This document shows, in pieces, positions 16,417 through 24,848 of a stretch of 49,801 bases of DNA. The DNA lies in contig NZ_LIPQ01000112.1 in assembly GCF_001418135.1 (NCBI RefSeq), positions 1 through 49,801 on the forward strand, read 5' to 3'. This DNA is from Streptomyces aureus. GTDB taxonomy: Bacteria > Actinomycetota > Actinomycetes > Streptomycetales > Streptomycetaceae. The notes beneath the pieces were generated by a model. It was not told the origin of the DNA, did no database searches, and worked only from the letters and a program-made list of their open reading frames with translations. Numbering within the stretch: position 1 is the stretch's first letter; every line of letters begins with the position of its first letter. Made by a program: the position numbers and the translations under genes.

Positions 16417-17109
16417 ATGATTGAGGGTCTTCCTTCCGATGCTGACGTGTCAGGTGAGGTGATGCTCGCCGGCTACTTCGTTGGGGTGCCCGAGCGGGTC
16501 ACGGTCTCGGGGTTGCCCCGTACGGAGCGGCTGACCTCTGCGTCCGACTGCCTGATCGACCGGTTTCCGGATGCCGGCTGCTGGTTCGGCACGGCGCAGG
16601 AGGCACTCGCGGCCTGCCTGCCCCTCCAGTTGCCCGTGGAGGCACGCTTGTACGCCCTGCTGGTGCCCTCCGAACATGTCGGCGGATTCGTCGCCGACAT
16701 CCGCGCGGCCGGGACGGACGAGCCGGTGCTGCTCGCCCACCTCGCCGGTCAGGGGGGCGGCGACGCCGCCCCGAAGGTGGCCGAGGGCGGGCACACGCTC
16801 GGCTGGGAGGTACTCGGATACGACAATGGCCTGCTCCACACCTGGCTCTGCAACGGCCTGTACGAGGAGGGCAGGCTCCACCTCGGAGTGGATACCGATG
16901 AACGCGGTCTGCTGCCCGACCGGCAAGCCGCCCTACGAGTCGCCGCCTGGGCGAACACCCGTGGAGACACCAAGCCGGTCACCTGGTTCCCTGGCGCCCT
17001 GATCGAGTGGGACACCCCGATCGAGAGCGGCCTCGGCCCCGTCACCACCGAGACCCCGGCGCCCCCTGCACGGCAGTCCTGGTGGGGCCGCATCCTCCAG
17101 CGCGCCTGA
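16417..17109 (+). CDS. Hypothetical protein, 230 residues
   Basis: I do not recognise the family. The protein is soluble and acidic, with no signal peptide or membrane helix. Visible features include GCWFGTAQEALAACLPLQL, LYALLVPSEHV, a WEVLGYDNGLLHTWLCNGLY segment and a Pro-rich tail ending QSWWGRILQRA. Codon use is normal for the region, unlike the decayed segments on either side, so it is likely a live gene. The ATG at 16417 is preferred over a longer frame from 16387 because the extra ten residues have no support. Confidence 0.65.
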   Translation: MIEGLPSDADVSGEVMLAGYFVGVPERVTVSGLPRTERLTSASDCLIDRFPDAGCWFGTAQEALAACLPLQLPVEARLYALLVPSEHVGGFVADIRAAGTDEPVLLAHLAGQGGGDAAPKVAEGGHTLGWEVLGYDNGLLHTWLCNGLYEEGRLHLGVDTDERGLLPDRQAALRVAAWANTRGDTKPVTWFPGALIEWDTPIESGLGPVTTETPAPPARQSWWGRILQRA

Positions 17110-17127
17110 ACCTCAGGCCGAGCCCGA

Positions 17128-17330
17128 TATCGCCCTTCCGGTGGTCTCGCAGTGGTCGTCACTTCGCGGGCTGGTACTGGACAGCGTCGACCGGGCAGCA
17201 TGTCGGCTTCGAGTCCTGGCTGGAGCGGGACCGGCTCGTGCTCATGGACTTTGACCCGCAGGTGACAGGGATTGCCTCGCAGCCGTTCTGGCTGCACTGG
17301 CATGACGGCGAAGGAGAGCGACGGAGACAG
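17128..17330 (+). pseudogene. TnsA-like transposase endonuclease fragment
   Basis: An uninterrupted stretch reads RHFAGWYWTASTGQHVGFES, then WLERDRLVLMDFDPQVTGIA and SQPFWLHWHDG. This matches the N-terminal catalytic core of the TnsA-like heteromeric transposase endonucleases common in Streptomyces, including the Glu of the FES motif and the Asp of DFDP. The expected continuation with the RRHVPDF region and catalytic lysine is absent. The frame degenerates at about 17330, where the IS630-type remnant begins on the other strand. No start codon of its own is evident. Confidence 0.7.
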
Positions 17331-17331
17331 G

Positions 17332-17659
17332 TCAGCGGACGTGGGGGTCGCCGAAGCAGCCGTGGATGACGTGGGGCCGGCGTTGTCGGCGGCGGAAGAA
17401 CTGCGGGTTTCGGCGGCGAGTTCGGCCTGGTTCCTGGCCCGGTGGGTGTGGAGGCAGGCTGCGTTTGAGGTCGGCGTCGACCAGGTCGTCCGGGTTCGGC
17501 CCGGGTGAGTACCCAGGCGAGTGCAGCTCGATCTTGTCGTCGTGCTCGGCAAGTTATGACTGGACGGCCTTCGAGCGTGGGCCCGAGTGCCGGTCGACGA
17601 CCAGATGGGCCTTCCGGTCGAAACGCCCGACGATCCGGGCGAGGAACCGGCACATGACC
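17332..17659 (-). pseudogene. IS630-family transposase remnant (C-terminal third)
   Basis: The minus strand reads MCRFLARIVGRFDRKAHLVV with DRHSGPRSKAVQS, then a TAA where the family has Trp, then LAEHDDKIELHS and PGYSPGPNPDDLVDADLKR. After a local double frame slip (HTHRARNQAELAAETRS lies in another frame) it resumes as FFRRRQRRPHVIHGCFGDPH before a stop at 17332. The second catalytic Asp (VVDRH) is kept, but the usual Glu of NPDEL has become Asp. The N-terminal two-thirds are absent and the neighbouring methyltransferase stop codon lies at the junction. Confidence 0.8.
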
Positions 17660-18439
17660 TTAGGGTTTGTGGGTCACCCAGAGAAGTTCCGCCGGCCAGC
17701 GGTGGGCCCAGTCGGGCGGGTCGGTTTCGTTGTAGCCGTTGGGTGTTCCGGGTTCGGGCCGCGGCTCGATGAGGTCGTCGATGATGAGACCCGCGCCGCG
17801 CAAAACCTTGACCCAGTCGCCGTAGGTGAGCTGGTAGCTGGTCGCGCCGTCGCCTTCGGCGATGGTGTCCAGCCCGAAGTAGTCCTTCTGCAGCGTTGTG
17901 GTGACGCGGCCGGCGGCTTCGTCGTAGCAAGCTTCGAACCAGGGGCTGGCGACGTTGAACACCAGGCGCCCGCCTCGGCGCAAGACGCGTGCGGCCTGCG
18001 GGACGGCCAGGTGCGGGGACGCCCAACTGAGTCCACCGAAGTCGCAGAACACGAGGTCGAAACTGTCCTCGGCGAAGGGGAGTTGTTCGGCGGCGCCGTG
18101 CACCAGCTGGTAGCGGGTCGCTCCCATCGCGCCTTCCGCTGCGGCGAGTTGGGCTTCGGACAGGTCGAGCCCGACCACGGTGGCGCCCTCGGCGGCGAGC
18201 GCCCTGGACCACTGGCCGGCGCCGCAGCCGAGTTCGAGGACGCGCTTGCCGGTGACGTCGCCCAGGGCGTGCAGGTGCGCGTCTGGGATGGAGTACATGC
18301 CCCACAGCCGGGGCGTGGCGCCGATCTGCGGGTCGTGCTCGTGCTGGTAGGCGCTGCTGATCCGGTTCCAGAGCCGCCGGTTGGCGGGGATGCTGTCCAC
18401 GTGCCGACTCCAGCACTGCATGCCGGGGGCGGTCAACAC
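17660..18439 (-). CDS. Class I SAM-dependent methyltransferase
   Basis: This protein of up to 259 residues is a UbiE/Methyltransf_11-type enzyme. Motif I is VLELGCGAGQWSRALA at about residue 67, the acidic strand-2 residue lies in VVGLDLSEAQL, and motif II-like QLPFAEDSFDLVFCD is present, followed by ARVLRRGGRLVFNVASPW. Substrate unknown. The start could be GTG at 18439, ATG at 18421 or an internal GTG beginning VDSIPANRRLW; no strong ribosome site separates them. Its stop codon abuts an IS630-type remnant, so the natural 3' context has been altered, although the terminal LLWVTHKP is typical of the family and the gene looks complete. Confidence 0.85.
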   Translation of the reverse strand: MLTAPGMQCWSRHVDSIPANRRLWNRISSAYQHEHDPQIGATPRLWGMYSIPDAHLHALGDVTGKRVLELGCGAGQWSRALAAEGATVVGLDLSEAQLAAAEGAMGATRYQLVHGAAEQLPFAEDSFDLVFCDFGGLSWASPHLAVPQAARVLRRGGRLVFNVASPWFEACYDEAAGRVTTTLQKDYFGLDTIAEGDGATSYQLTYGDWVKVLRGAGLIIDDLIEPRPEPGTPNGYNETDPPDWAHRWPAELLWVTHKP

Positions 18440-18477
18440 GATTTGGCCCTGTCAGGCGATCATGACGGTGGCAGAGT

Positions 18478-18888
18478 GTGTCCGTGAGTTACAGCATCTT
18501 TCTGCTCCGGTTCGTGGACCGCGAGGTTGTCGCGTTGGACGCCGAACGGTTTCGGCATGTGACGGAGCCGTACGTGGTCGCGGGCGGTCCGGAGGAGGGC
18601 TTCTCCCTGCTCCGCGCGGAGGACGGGGGCGAAGCGGACCTGTACCACGAGTCCCACGGCGAGAGCGGGATGCCGGGCGTGACGGCGACGCACTTTGCCC
18701 GTGGCGCGATGCTCGGCGTGCTCGCCCGGCTGGCGGCAGCCCTCGGAGCCTCAATCGTCCCCCAGAGTGGCGGGGCACTGATCTTCCACGAGAACGACCG
18801 TCGTCACCTTCCTGTGGACCTTCAGGGAAACGCGGTTGTCATAGCTCCGACGGAGGAAGCGTTGCAGGCGGCATTCGACGCGCGTTGA
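18478..18888 (+). CDS. Hypothetical protein, 136 residues
   Basis: I do not recognise a named domain. The sequence opens SYSIFLLRFVDREVVALDAERF and contains VVAGGPEEGFSLL and GALIFHENDRRHLPVD. The pattern of alternating strands and one helix suggests a small compact soluble protein. It is divergent from the methyltransferase gene, with only 38 bases between the longest starts. GTG at 18478 or 18484 could be used. Confidence 0.6.
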   Translation: MSVSYSIFLLRFVDREVVALDAERFRHVTEPYVVAGGPEEGFSLLRAEDGGEADLYHESHGESGMPGVTATHFARGAMLGVLARLAAALGASIVPQSGGALIFHENDRRHLPVDLQGNAVVIAPTEEALQAAFDAR

Positions 18889-18999
18889 GCGTTGCCGTCC
18901 TGATCAGGGGGCCCATCCCGACCTCCGGATCACGGGCGGAGCCGGAGACGGATGGTTGCTGCGGTGACGGTTCCGTGGAAGACGTGGGCGCGCTCGTCG

Positions 19000-19647
19000 T
19001 CATGGGTCGCGAGGGGTCGGGGGCGCGTCCTGTGCCGTCGGGCGGCCCAGATACCAGACGGGTCCGGAGTCCGGCACGTCCAGCGGCTCGAACCCCAGAC
19101 GGTCGTAGAACGCCCGGGCCGCCGTGTTCGCCTGCACCATGCACAGGTGCACGGCGGGCACGCCGTGCGCGTGCAGCGCCGCGAGGAGTGCGTCCATCAG
19201 GGCGCGCCCGTACCCCCGCCCCTGCCAGGAGGGCAGGAGGTCGATGTGCAGGTGCGCGGGATGGCGGGCCGGCTCTCCGCGGACCATGCGCTCCGGCGTG
19301 TGCAGCAGGACCGCCATCGACTCGGCGGGCGTGCCGGCCTCCCCGGCGGGCGCCGGGAACCGTTCCGCCACCCGGGGGAGCCACTCCTCGCGGAACCGGG
19401 CGGCGAAGCCGGCGGTGTCCGGTACCCCGAGGACGTAGCCGACGGCCCGCCCGGCGCCGTCGTCCAGGACGAACGCGAAGTCCGGCTCCAGCTCCACGTA
19501 GGGGTGGGCGAAGAGCACGGGCATCAGCTCGGGATCGGGGTAGAGCGGGGAGGAGTCACCTCCCTCGTGAGCCGTCCTGACGCAGATGTCCGCGAGTTCG
19601 GCGCGGTCCGAGGGTCGGTAGCGGCGGACGAACGGTGCTGTCTCCAT
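19000..19647 (-). CDS. GNAT-family N-acetyltransferase
   Basis: This 215-residue protein has RRYRPSDRAELADICVRTA at the start and the acetyl-CoA pocket LLPSWQGRGYGRALMDALLAAL near residue 150, followed by MVQANTAARAFYDRLGFEPL, the usual last helix. The middle resembles O-GlcNAcase-associated GNATs of actinobacteria. I use the ATG at 19647 (METAPFVRRY), as the longer frame is not conserved in style. Substrate unknown. Confidence 0.85.
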   Translation of the reverse strand: METAPFVRRYRPSDRAELADICVRTAHEGGDSSPLYPDPELMPVLFAHPYVELEPDFAFVLDDGAGRAVGYVLGVPDTAGFAARFREEWLPRVAERFPAPAGEAGTPAESMAVLLHTPERMVRGEPARHPAHLHIDLLPSWQGRGYGRALMDALLAALHAHGVPAVHLCMVQANTAARAFYDRLGFEPLDVPDSGPVWYLGRPTAQDAPPTPRDP

Positions 19648-20094
19648 GCGTGCGACGATCTCAGAGTGGGAGCGCTCCCGCACTGGGTTTGGGCCGGATT
19701 CGCCGGTGCGCGCGGCGGAGTCGGCCGCTCCGATTCTGCGTGGTCTGTCGAGCAGGCCTGACGGCCTTCGGAGTTGGTCTCGTCAGGCCGTTCCGCCGAG
19801 GGCTGGGAGGGCCTGCGGAGCCTGCAGTCGCCGACGGTCCGGGCCGGCGGATGCCGAAGCACCTTCGAAGCGCCGCTTGTTGGGGCCGTTGCCGGAGCCG
19901 TAACGGCAGCCGCCCTGATGTGCAGCCCGCCGCGTGCGTGGCGCAAACAGGACGAGTCTACGCGCGGAGAATTAAACATGCGCCCAAAGCGGACGACATC
20001 CGCCCCGAGGGCTACCGGTCGGTATCACCGCCCTGCTAGAAGTGTCGCGCTCAACCAACTCACCTCCCACGCTTTGGATTTGAGGCTGATCGCC
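19648..20094. other. Gene-poor spacer upstream of the SGNH hydrolase
   Basis: No independent gene is supported. A 7-bp inverted repeat, CCTGACG and CGTCAGG, lies around 19757-19787. An ATG at 19978 preceded by GGAG is in frame with the hydrolase and would add 39 basic residues to its signal peptide. An AT-rich stretch, AATTAAAC, sits just before it and could be promoter or ribosome-site context. Confidence 0.4.
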
Positions 20095-20889
20095 ATGCTC
20101 TGGCGAAGAATCGCGCTGTCCGCGTCAACCGCGCTCGCAGTGGCCGCCGCGGCCCTCGGAGTCGCCCAGCCGGCCACCGCCGCCGGCCACCGCTACGTGG
20201 CCCTCGGAGACTCGTACTCCTCCGGCGTGGGGGCCGGAAGCTACCTCGCGGACAGCGGCGACTGCCGCCGCAGCACCAATGCGTACCCGCGCCTGTGGGC
20301 AGCGGCCAACTCCCCCTCCGCGTTCTCCTTCACCGCATGCTCCGGTGCGACCACCGGCTCCGTCCGCAGCGGCCAGCTCGGCCCGCTGAACTCGTCCACG
20401 ACCCTCGTCAGCGTCACGGCGGGCGGCAACGACGTCGGGTTCGCGGACGTCATGCAGACCTGCGTGCTCAACAGTGAGGCCACCTGCGTCGCGGCCGTCG
20501 ACGCCGCAGTCGTGAAGATGAACAGCACGCTGCCCGGCGGCCTTTCCGCCCTCTACGGAGACATCCGCGGCCGCGCACCCCAGGCGCGCGTGGTGGTTCT
20601 CGGGTACCCCCGGTTCTACAAGCTGGCCGGGAGCTGCATCGCCGGACTCAGTGAGAGCGAGCGAGCGGCCATCAATCGGGGTTCGGACACCCTCAACGGC
20701 GTTCTCGCGAAGCAGGCGGCGAACGCGGGCTTCACCTTCTCCAGCGTCGTCGACGAGTTCACGGGCCACGAGATCTGCTCCGCCGACTCCTGGCTGCACA
20801 GCCTGTCCGTCCCGGTGTACAACTCCTACCACCCGAAGGCCGCTGGGCAGTCGGGCGGATACCTGCCCGCTTTCCGTTCGGCCGTCTGA
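20095..20889 (+). CDS. Secreted SGNH/GDSL esterase-lipase
   Basis: This 264-residue secreted hydrolase belongs to the Streptomyces SGNH lipase/esterase group. The signal peptide is MLWRRIALSASTALAVAA and beyond, with likely cleavage after ATA-A near residue 30. The catalytic Ser40 is in GDSYSSG, the Gly and Asn of the oxyanion hole are in CSGATTGS and GGNDVGF, and the C-terminal YHPKAAGQ carries the catalytic His246. Six cysteines are consistent with three disulfides. It should act outside the cell on lipids or esters. I prefer the ATG at 20095 with GAGG upstream, although an in-frame ATG at 19978 also has a ribosome site. Confidence 0.9.
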   Translation: MLWRRIALSASTALAVAAAALGVAQPATAAGHRYVALGDSYSSGVGAGSYLADSGDCRRSTNAYPRLWAAANSPSAFSFTACSGATTGSVRSGQLGPLNSSTTLVSVTAGGNDVGFADVMQTCVLNSEATCVAAVDAAVVKMNSTLPGGLSALYGDIRGRAPQARVVVLGYPRFYKLAGSCIAGLSESERAAINRGSDTLNGVLAKQAANAGFTFSSVVDEFTGHEICSADSWLHSLSVPVYNSYHPKAAGQSGGYLPAFRSAV

Positions 20890-21252
20890 CCCTGCCGACC
20901 TTTGTACGAAGGGATCGGACCGGCCGCTCGACGGCTCGGCCCGATCCCGGTCGCATCGGGGTCGGACCGGCGCGCGGCCTTCTTCCCGGGCCGCCCCTTC
21001 GCGGTCTCGCCTGTGGGCCGGCTCCGAGTCGCGCCCGCGCGCCACATGGACGCCTCGATCGGATCGAGCGGCACGACCGGAGCGGTCGGACTCCGCCCCG
21101 GCCTCCCGGCGACCGAGCTCCTCCCCGCACCCGGCAACCCGCCGTCGCGATCACCATGGCCACGCCCTCGCGTGCCCGCTCGGCCCGCGACCGGGAGCCG
21201 CCCCACGAGTGCGCCAGATTCGCGACGTCGGTGCATCGGCACGCGCGCGGGG
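20890..21252. other. Intergenic region between convergent genes with a hairpin
   Basis: No gene is supported in this 363-base stretch. GGGATCGG (20911-20918) and CCGATCCC (20941-20948) form an 8-bp stem that can extend by CCG/CGG after a mismatch, about 20 bases after the esterase stop. It is a plausible terminator. The rest is GC-rich sequence with only shadow ORFs. Confidence 0.5.
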
Positions 21253-22380
21253 CTAGCTGAGCGTCTTCACCGCCGCCGCGTCGTACGGCTTGAGCTCGTC
21301 GGTCCGCCCTGCCAGGACCTTCGCGGCCCACTCCGGGTCCTGGAGCAGCGCGCGGCCGACGGCGACCATGTCGAACTCGTCCCGCTCCAGGCGGTCGAGG
21401 AGGTCGTCGATGCCCTGCACCGGGGCGCCCTCGCCCGCGAAGGCGTGGATGAAGTCGCCGTCCAGGCCGACCGAGCCGACGGTGATGGTGGGCCTGCCGG
21501 TGAGCTTCTTGGTCCAGCCCGCCAGGTTCAGGTCCGAGCCTTCGAACTCGGAAATCCAGTGGCGGCGGGTGGAGGCGTGGAAGGCGTCGACACCGGCCGC
21601 GGCGAGCGGGGCCAGGATCGCCTCCAGCTCCTGCGGGGTCTCGGCGAGCCGCGCGTCGTAGGCGTCCTGCTTCCACTGCGAGTAGCGGAAGATCACCGGG
21701 AAGTCGGGCGAGACGGTCTGGCGGACCGCGGTCACGATCTCGGCCGCGAACTTCGTACGGGCCACGGGGTCGCCGCCGTAGGCGTCGGTGCGACGGTTCG
21801 TCCCCGCCCACAGGAACTGGTCGAGGAGGTAGCCGTGGGCGCCGTGCAGCTCGACGCCGTCGAAGCCGATGCGCTCGGCGGCCGCGGCGGCCTCGGCGAA
21901 GGCGCCGATGACGTCGTCCAGGTCGCTCTGGGTCATGGCCTTGCCCGTGCCCTCGGTGCCGTCGGGGCGGATGCCGGAGGGCCCCATCGCCGGGGCGTCG
22001 GCGTAGGGCGCCTGGCCCTGCTTGCGCACCATGCCGATGTGCCACAGCTGCGGCACGATCGTGCCGCCCGCCGCGTGGACGGCCTCGGCGACCTTCGCCC
22101 AGCCCGCCAGCTGCTCCTCGCCGTGGAACCGCGGCACGCGGTCGCTCTGCCCGGCCGACTCGTGGCCGACGTAGGTCCCCTCGGTGACGATCAGGCCCAC
22201 GCCGGCGGCGGCGCGTCGGGCGTAGTACGACCGCACGTCCTCGCCGGGGACTCCGCCGGGGGAGAACATGCGCGTCATCGGCGCCATCGCGATGCGGTTC
22301 GGGACGGTCAGGCCGTTCAGCGTGACGGGCCGGGACAGGATCTCGGCAGCGCGGGAGGTGGGGGACGCGGTGACGGTCAC
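21253..22380 (-). CDS. Old yellow enzyme family ene-reductase (NADH:flavin oxidoreductase)
   Basis: This 375-residue FMN TIM-barrel protein resembles alkene/N-ethylmaleimide reductases. It shows LTVPNRIAMAPMTRMF at the N-terminus, the substrate-binding pair in VELHGAHGYLLDQFLW, and the FMN-phosphate region near EGAPVQGIDDLLD with DMVAVGRALLQDP. It would reduce electrophilic alkenes or quinones using NAD(P)H. I place the start at GTG 22380 because AGAGGAGC lies about 6 bases before it; the longer frame crosses the divergent regulatory region. A MarR regulator is divergent, a frequent arrangement for electrophile-responsive ene-reductases. Confidence 0.9.
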   Translation of the reverse strand: MTVTASPTSRAAEILSRPVTLNGLTVPNRIAMAPMTRMFSPGGVPGEDVRSYYARRAAAGVGLIVTEGTYVGHESAGQSDRVPRFHGEEQLAGWAKVAEAVHAAGGTIVPQLWHIGMVRKQGQAPYADAPAMGPSGIRPDGTEGTGKAMTQSDLDDVIGAFAEAAAAAERIGFDGVELHGAHGYLLDQFLWAGTNRRTDAYGGDPVARTKFAAEIVTAVRQTVSPDFPVIFRYSQWKQDAYDARLAETPQELEAILAPLAAAGVDAFHASTRRHWISEFEGSDLNLAGWTKKLTGRPTITVGSVGLDGDFIHAFAGEGAPVQGIDDLLDRLERDEFDMVAVGRALLQDPEWAAKVLAGRTDELKPYDAAAVKTLS

Positions 22381-22400
22381 AGGGACGCTCCTCTGGGCTA

Positions 22401-22489
22401 TTGCTTGACAACCTTGATGCTTGAGAACTTCATGCAATGAGGACGGTAGACGTCAAAGCTTGAGATCGTCAAGTATCTCCGGTTAGAGT
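22401..22489. promoter_or_regulatory. Divergent control region with CTTGA elements and leaderless marR promoter
   Basis: CTTGA occurs at 22404, 22413, 22419 and 22459. The last one forms an inverted repeat with TCAAG, CTTGA-GATCG-TCAAG (22459-22473). TTGAGA (22460-22465) and TAGAGT (22484-22489), spaced 18 bases, form a promoter whose start point would fall at or next to the ATG at 22497, so the regulator mRNA is probably leaderless. The inverted repeat overlaps the -35, which fits MarR autorepression. Confidence 0.6.
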
Positions 22490-22496
22490 GGCTCGC

Positions 22497-22931
22497 ATGA
22501 CAGAAGCTCCCCGCGCCGACACGGCCCAGCTCATGGAGCTGCTCTCCGTGTCGCTCGGCGTCTACTACGGCGATTTCACCGTCGCGGCGGCGAGCGAGAA
22601 CCTCACGGCGAGCCAGGGCAAGGCCCTGACCGTGCTCCGCCGGGGGCCCGCCGCGATGCGCTCCCTGGCCGAGACCATGACCTGCGACGCCTCCAACATG
22701 ACCGGGATCATCGACCGGCTGGAGAAGCGGGGCCTGGTGCGCCGCGAGGCCGACGCCTCCGACCGGCGCGTCAAGAACGTCATCCTCACAGCCGAGGGCG
22801 AGCGCGTCACCGACGCGATCCGCGCGAGGATGCGCACCACGCGGGAAGGCCTGGACAGGCTCAGCGGTGAGGACCGGGAATCCCTGTACACCCTGCTGGA
22901 ACGGGTCTTCGTCTCCCCGCCCACCGTCTGA
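22497..22931 (+). CDS. MarR-family transcriptional regulator
   Basis: This 144-residue winged-helix protein has the MarR DNA-binding core: MRSLAETMTCDASNMTGIID as the recognition region and RLEKRGLVRREADASDRRVK as the wing, flanked by dimerisation helices. It is divergent from the ene-reductase and probably represses it until an electrophile or phenolic ligand binds. I use the ATG at 22497, since a promoter -10 ends seven bases before it; the GTG at 22488 would overlap that -10. Confidence 0.9.
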   Translation: MTEAPRADTAQLMELLSVSLGVYYGDFTVAAASENLTASQGKALTVLRRGPAAMRSLAETMTCDASNMTGIIDRLEKRGLVRREADASDRRVKNVILTAEGERVTDAIRARMRTTREGLDRLSGEDRESLYTLLERVFVSPPTV

Positions 22932-23133
22932 CCCCTGGCTGCCTCGCGTCTCCTCGACGACGCCCGCTGCCGGCGCGGGGATGATGCCGACGCCCTCCGG
23001 CTCGCAGGCCCGCGGGCGGTCGGGAAATTGGTTTGTGCTCGGGCGGCGCCACCGACAGGATCGGGAACACCCATGAGTTCTTCCCGGCGCCGCGGTCCGT
23101 CATTGTGAGCTGCCACGTGCGGAGGACACTCAC

Positions 23134-24666
23134 ATGACGGAAGGCGCCATGCCCGCATCACACGCAGTGCCCGCGTCGCACGCGACGCCCACTCTCTCGC
23201 CCGCCCACATCACCGCCGTGCTGCGGATTCTCGTACTGTCCACGTTCGTCGTCCTCCTCAACGAGACGATCATGGTCAACGCGATCCCGCGGCTCATGCG
23301 CGAGTTCGAGGTCACCGCGGCGGCCGCAGGATGGCTGTCCACGGCCTTCATGCTCACCATGGCTGTCGTCATCCCGGTGACGGGGTGGTTCCTGCAGCGC
23401 GTGACGACCCGGACCGCCTTCAGCCTGGCCATGGCGCTGTTCCTCGCCGGTACGGCTCTGGCCGCGGCCGCGCCCGCCTACCCCGTGCTGCTGGCGGCCC
23501 GCGTCATCCAGGCCGGCGGCACCGCGGTCATGATGCCGCTGCTCATGACGACGCTGATGACCCTCGTGCCCCCGCACGACCGCGGCCGCGTCATGGGCAA
23601 CATCACCCTCGTCATCTCCGTCGCACCCGCACTCGGCCCCGCGGTCTCCGGTGTGCTGCTGCAGCTGGGTTCATGGCGCCTGCTGTTCTTGGCCGTGCTG
23701 CCCATCGCCGGAGCCATGGCCGTCTTCGGCCGTCGCAAACTGGTCAATATCGGTGAGCCGCAGGCCGGCCCCATCGACTGGGTGTCCGTCCCCCTGGCGG
23801 CGGCGGGCTTCGGATCCCTGGTCTACGGCCTGAGCGGGCTCGGTGCCGGGGACGCGGCGCAGGCCCCCATGCCCCCGGTGGCCATGACCCTGACCGGCGC
23901 CGCGCTCGTGGGCCTGTTCGTGTGGCGACAGCTGGCGCTCCAGCGCTCGTCCACGCCGCTCCTTGACCTGCGCGCCCTGACGTTTCGTCACTTCTCCGTC
24001 GCACTCGGCCTGATGTGCCTGTCCTTCATGGCTCTCATGGGTGCGTTCATCCTGCTGCCTATCTATCTGCAGGAGGTGCGCGGCCTGAGCTCCCTGCAGA
24101 CCGGGCTGCTCCTCATCCCGGGCGGCCTGACCATGGGCCTGCTCGGACCACAGGTCGGCAAGCTCTACGACCGGTTCGGCGCACCTCGCCTCGTCGTACC
24201 CGGAGCCGTACTCACGGCGCTGTGCCTCGCGCTGTTCGCACTCACGGGCGAGCAGACCTCGCCGTGGCTGGTGCTCGCCCTGCACGTGGCGCTGAGCGCG
24301 GGGATGGCGTTCGTCTTCACCCCCGTCTTCACCTCCGGCCTGTCCGTGCTGCCGCCGCACCTCTACCCCCACGGCTCCGCCATCCTCGGCTCGCTCCAGC
24401 AGGTCGCCGCCGCCGCCGGTACCGCCCTGGTCATCAGTGTCATGTCGGGACACGCCGCCACGGCGGCGGCCGAGGGTGCCGGCGCCACCGGCGCCCTGGC
24501 CACGGGCGTCCGATGGGGATTCGGCATCGGGGCCGTACTGGGCGCCCTGGCCGTGCTGGTCGCGCTGCTGGTCCGCACCCCGCCCGCTCCGCAGCAGCCC
24601 GCCGAGCCGGAGGCCCAGGACGAAGACGGCACCACGACGAACAAGACCGCCCCCACACCCACCTGA
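23134..24666 (+). CDS. DHA2-family (EmrB/QacA-type) MFS drug exporter
   Basis: This 510-residue membrane protein has the 14-helix layout of DHA2 transporters. Motif C-like and motif D signatures are visible: LNETIMVNAIPRLMREF in helix 1, GWLSTAFMLTMAVVIPVTGW in helix 2, and VISVAPALGPAVSGVLLQLG in helix 5. It should export drugs or small metabolites using the proton gradient. GGAGG precedes the ATG by 11 bases. It lies after the MarR gene with a 200-base gap and may be separately transcribed. Confidence 0.9.
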   Translation: MTEGAMPASHAVPASHATPTLSPAHITAVLRILVLSTFVVLLNETIMVNAIPRLMREFEVTAAAAGWLSTAFMLTMAVVIPVTGWFLQRVTTRTAFSLAMALFLAGTALAAAAPAYPVLLAARVIQAGGTAVMMPLLMTTLMTLVPPHDRGRVMGNITLVISVAPALGPAVSGVLLQLGSWRLLFLAVLPIAGAMAVFGRRKLVNIGEPQAGPIDWVSVPLAAAGFGSLVYGLSGLGAGDAAQAPMPPVAMTLTGAALVGLFVWRQLALQRSSTPLLDLRALTFRHFSVALGLMCLSFMALMGAFILLPIYLQEVRGLSSLQTGLLLIPGGLTMGLLGPQVGKLYDRFGAPRLVVPGAVLTALCLALFALTGEQTSPWLVLALHVALSAGMAFVFTPVFTSGLSVLPPHLYPHGSAILGSLQQVAAAAGTALVISVMSGHAATAAAEGAGATGALATGVRWGFGIGAVLGALAVLVALLVRTPPAPQQPAEPEAQDEDGTTTNKTAPTPT

Positions 24667-24848
24667 CACCTGGACGAGCGACCGGGCACTCGGCACGGGC
24701 CATCGCCGTGTCGAGAGCGCCCGAGATCTCGTAGGAGTTCGTCGCAGGGGCCACGCCCGCACTCGGAGCCAGGGGGGGGCGAGGCCCGGCCCAGGAGCAA
24801 GGGGCGACGTCGCTCACCCAGCCGTCGCCCACCTCGCGGACGCCCAGA

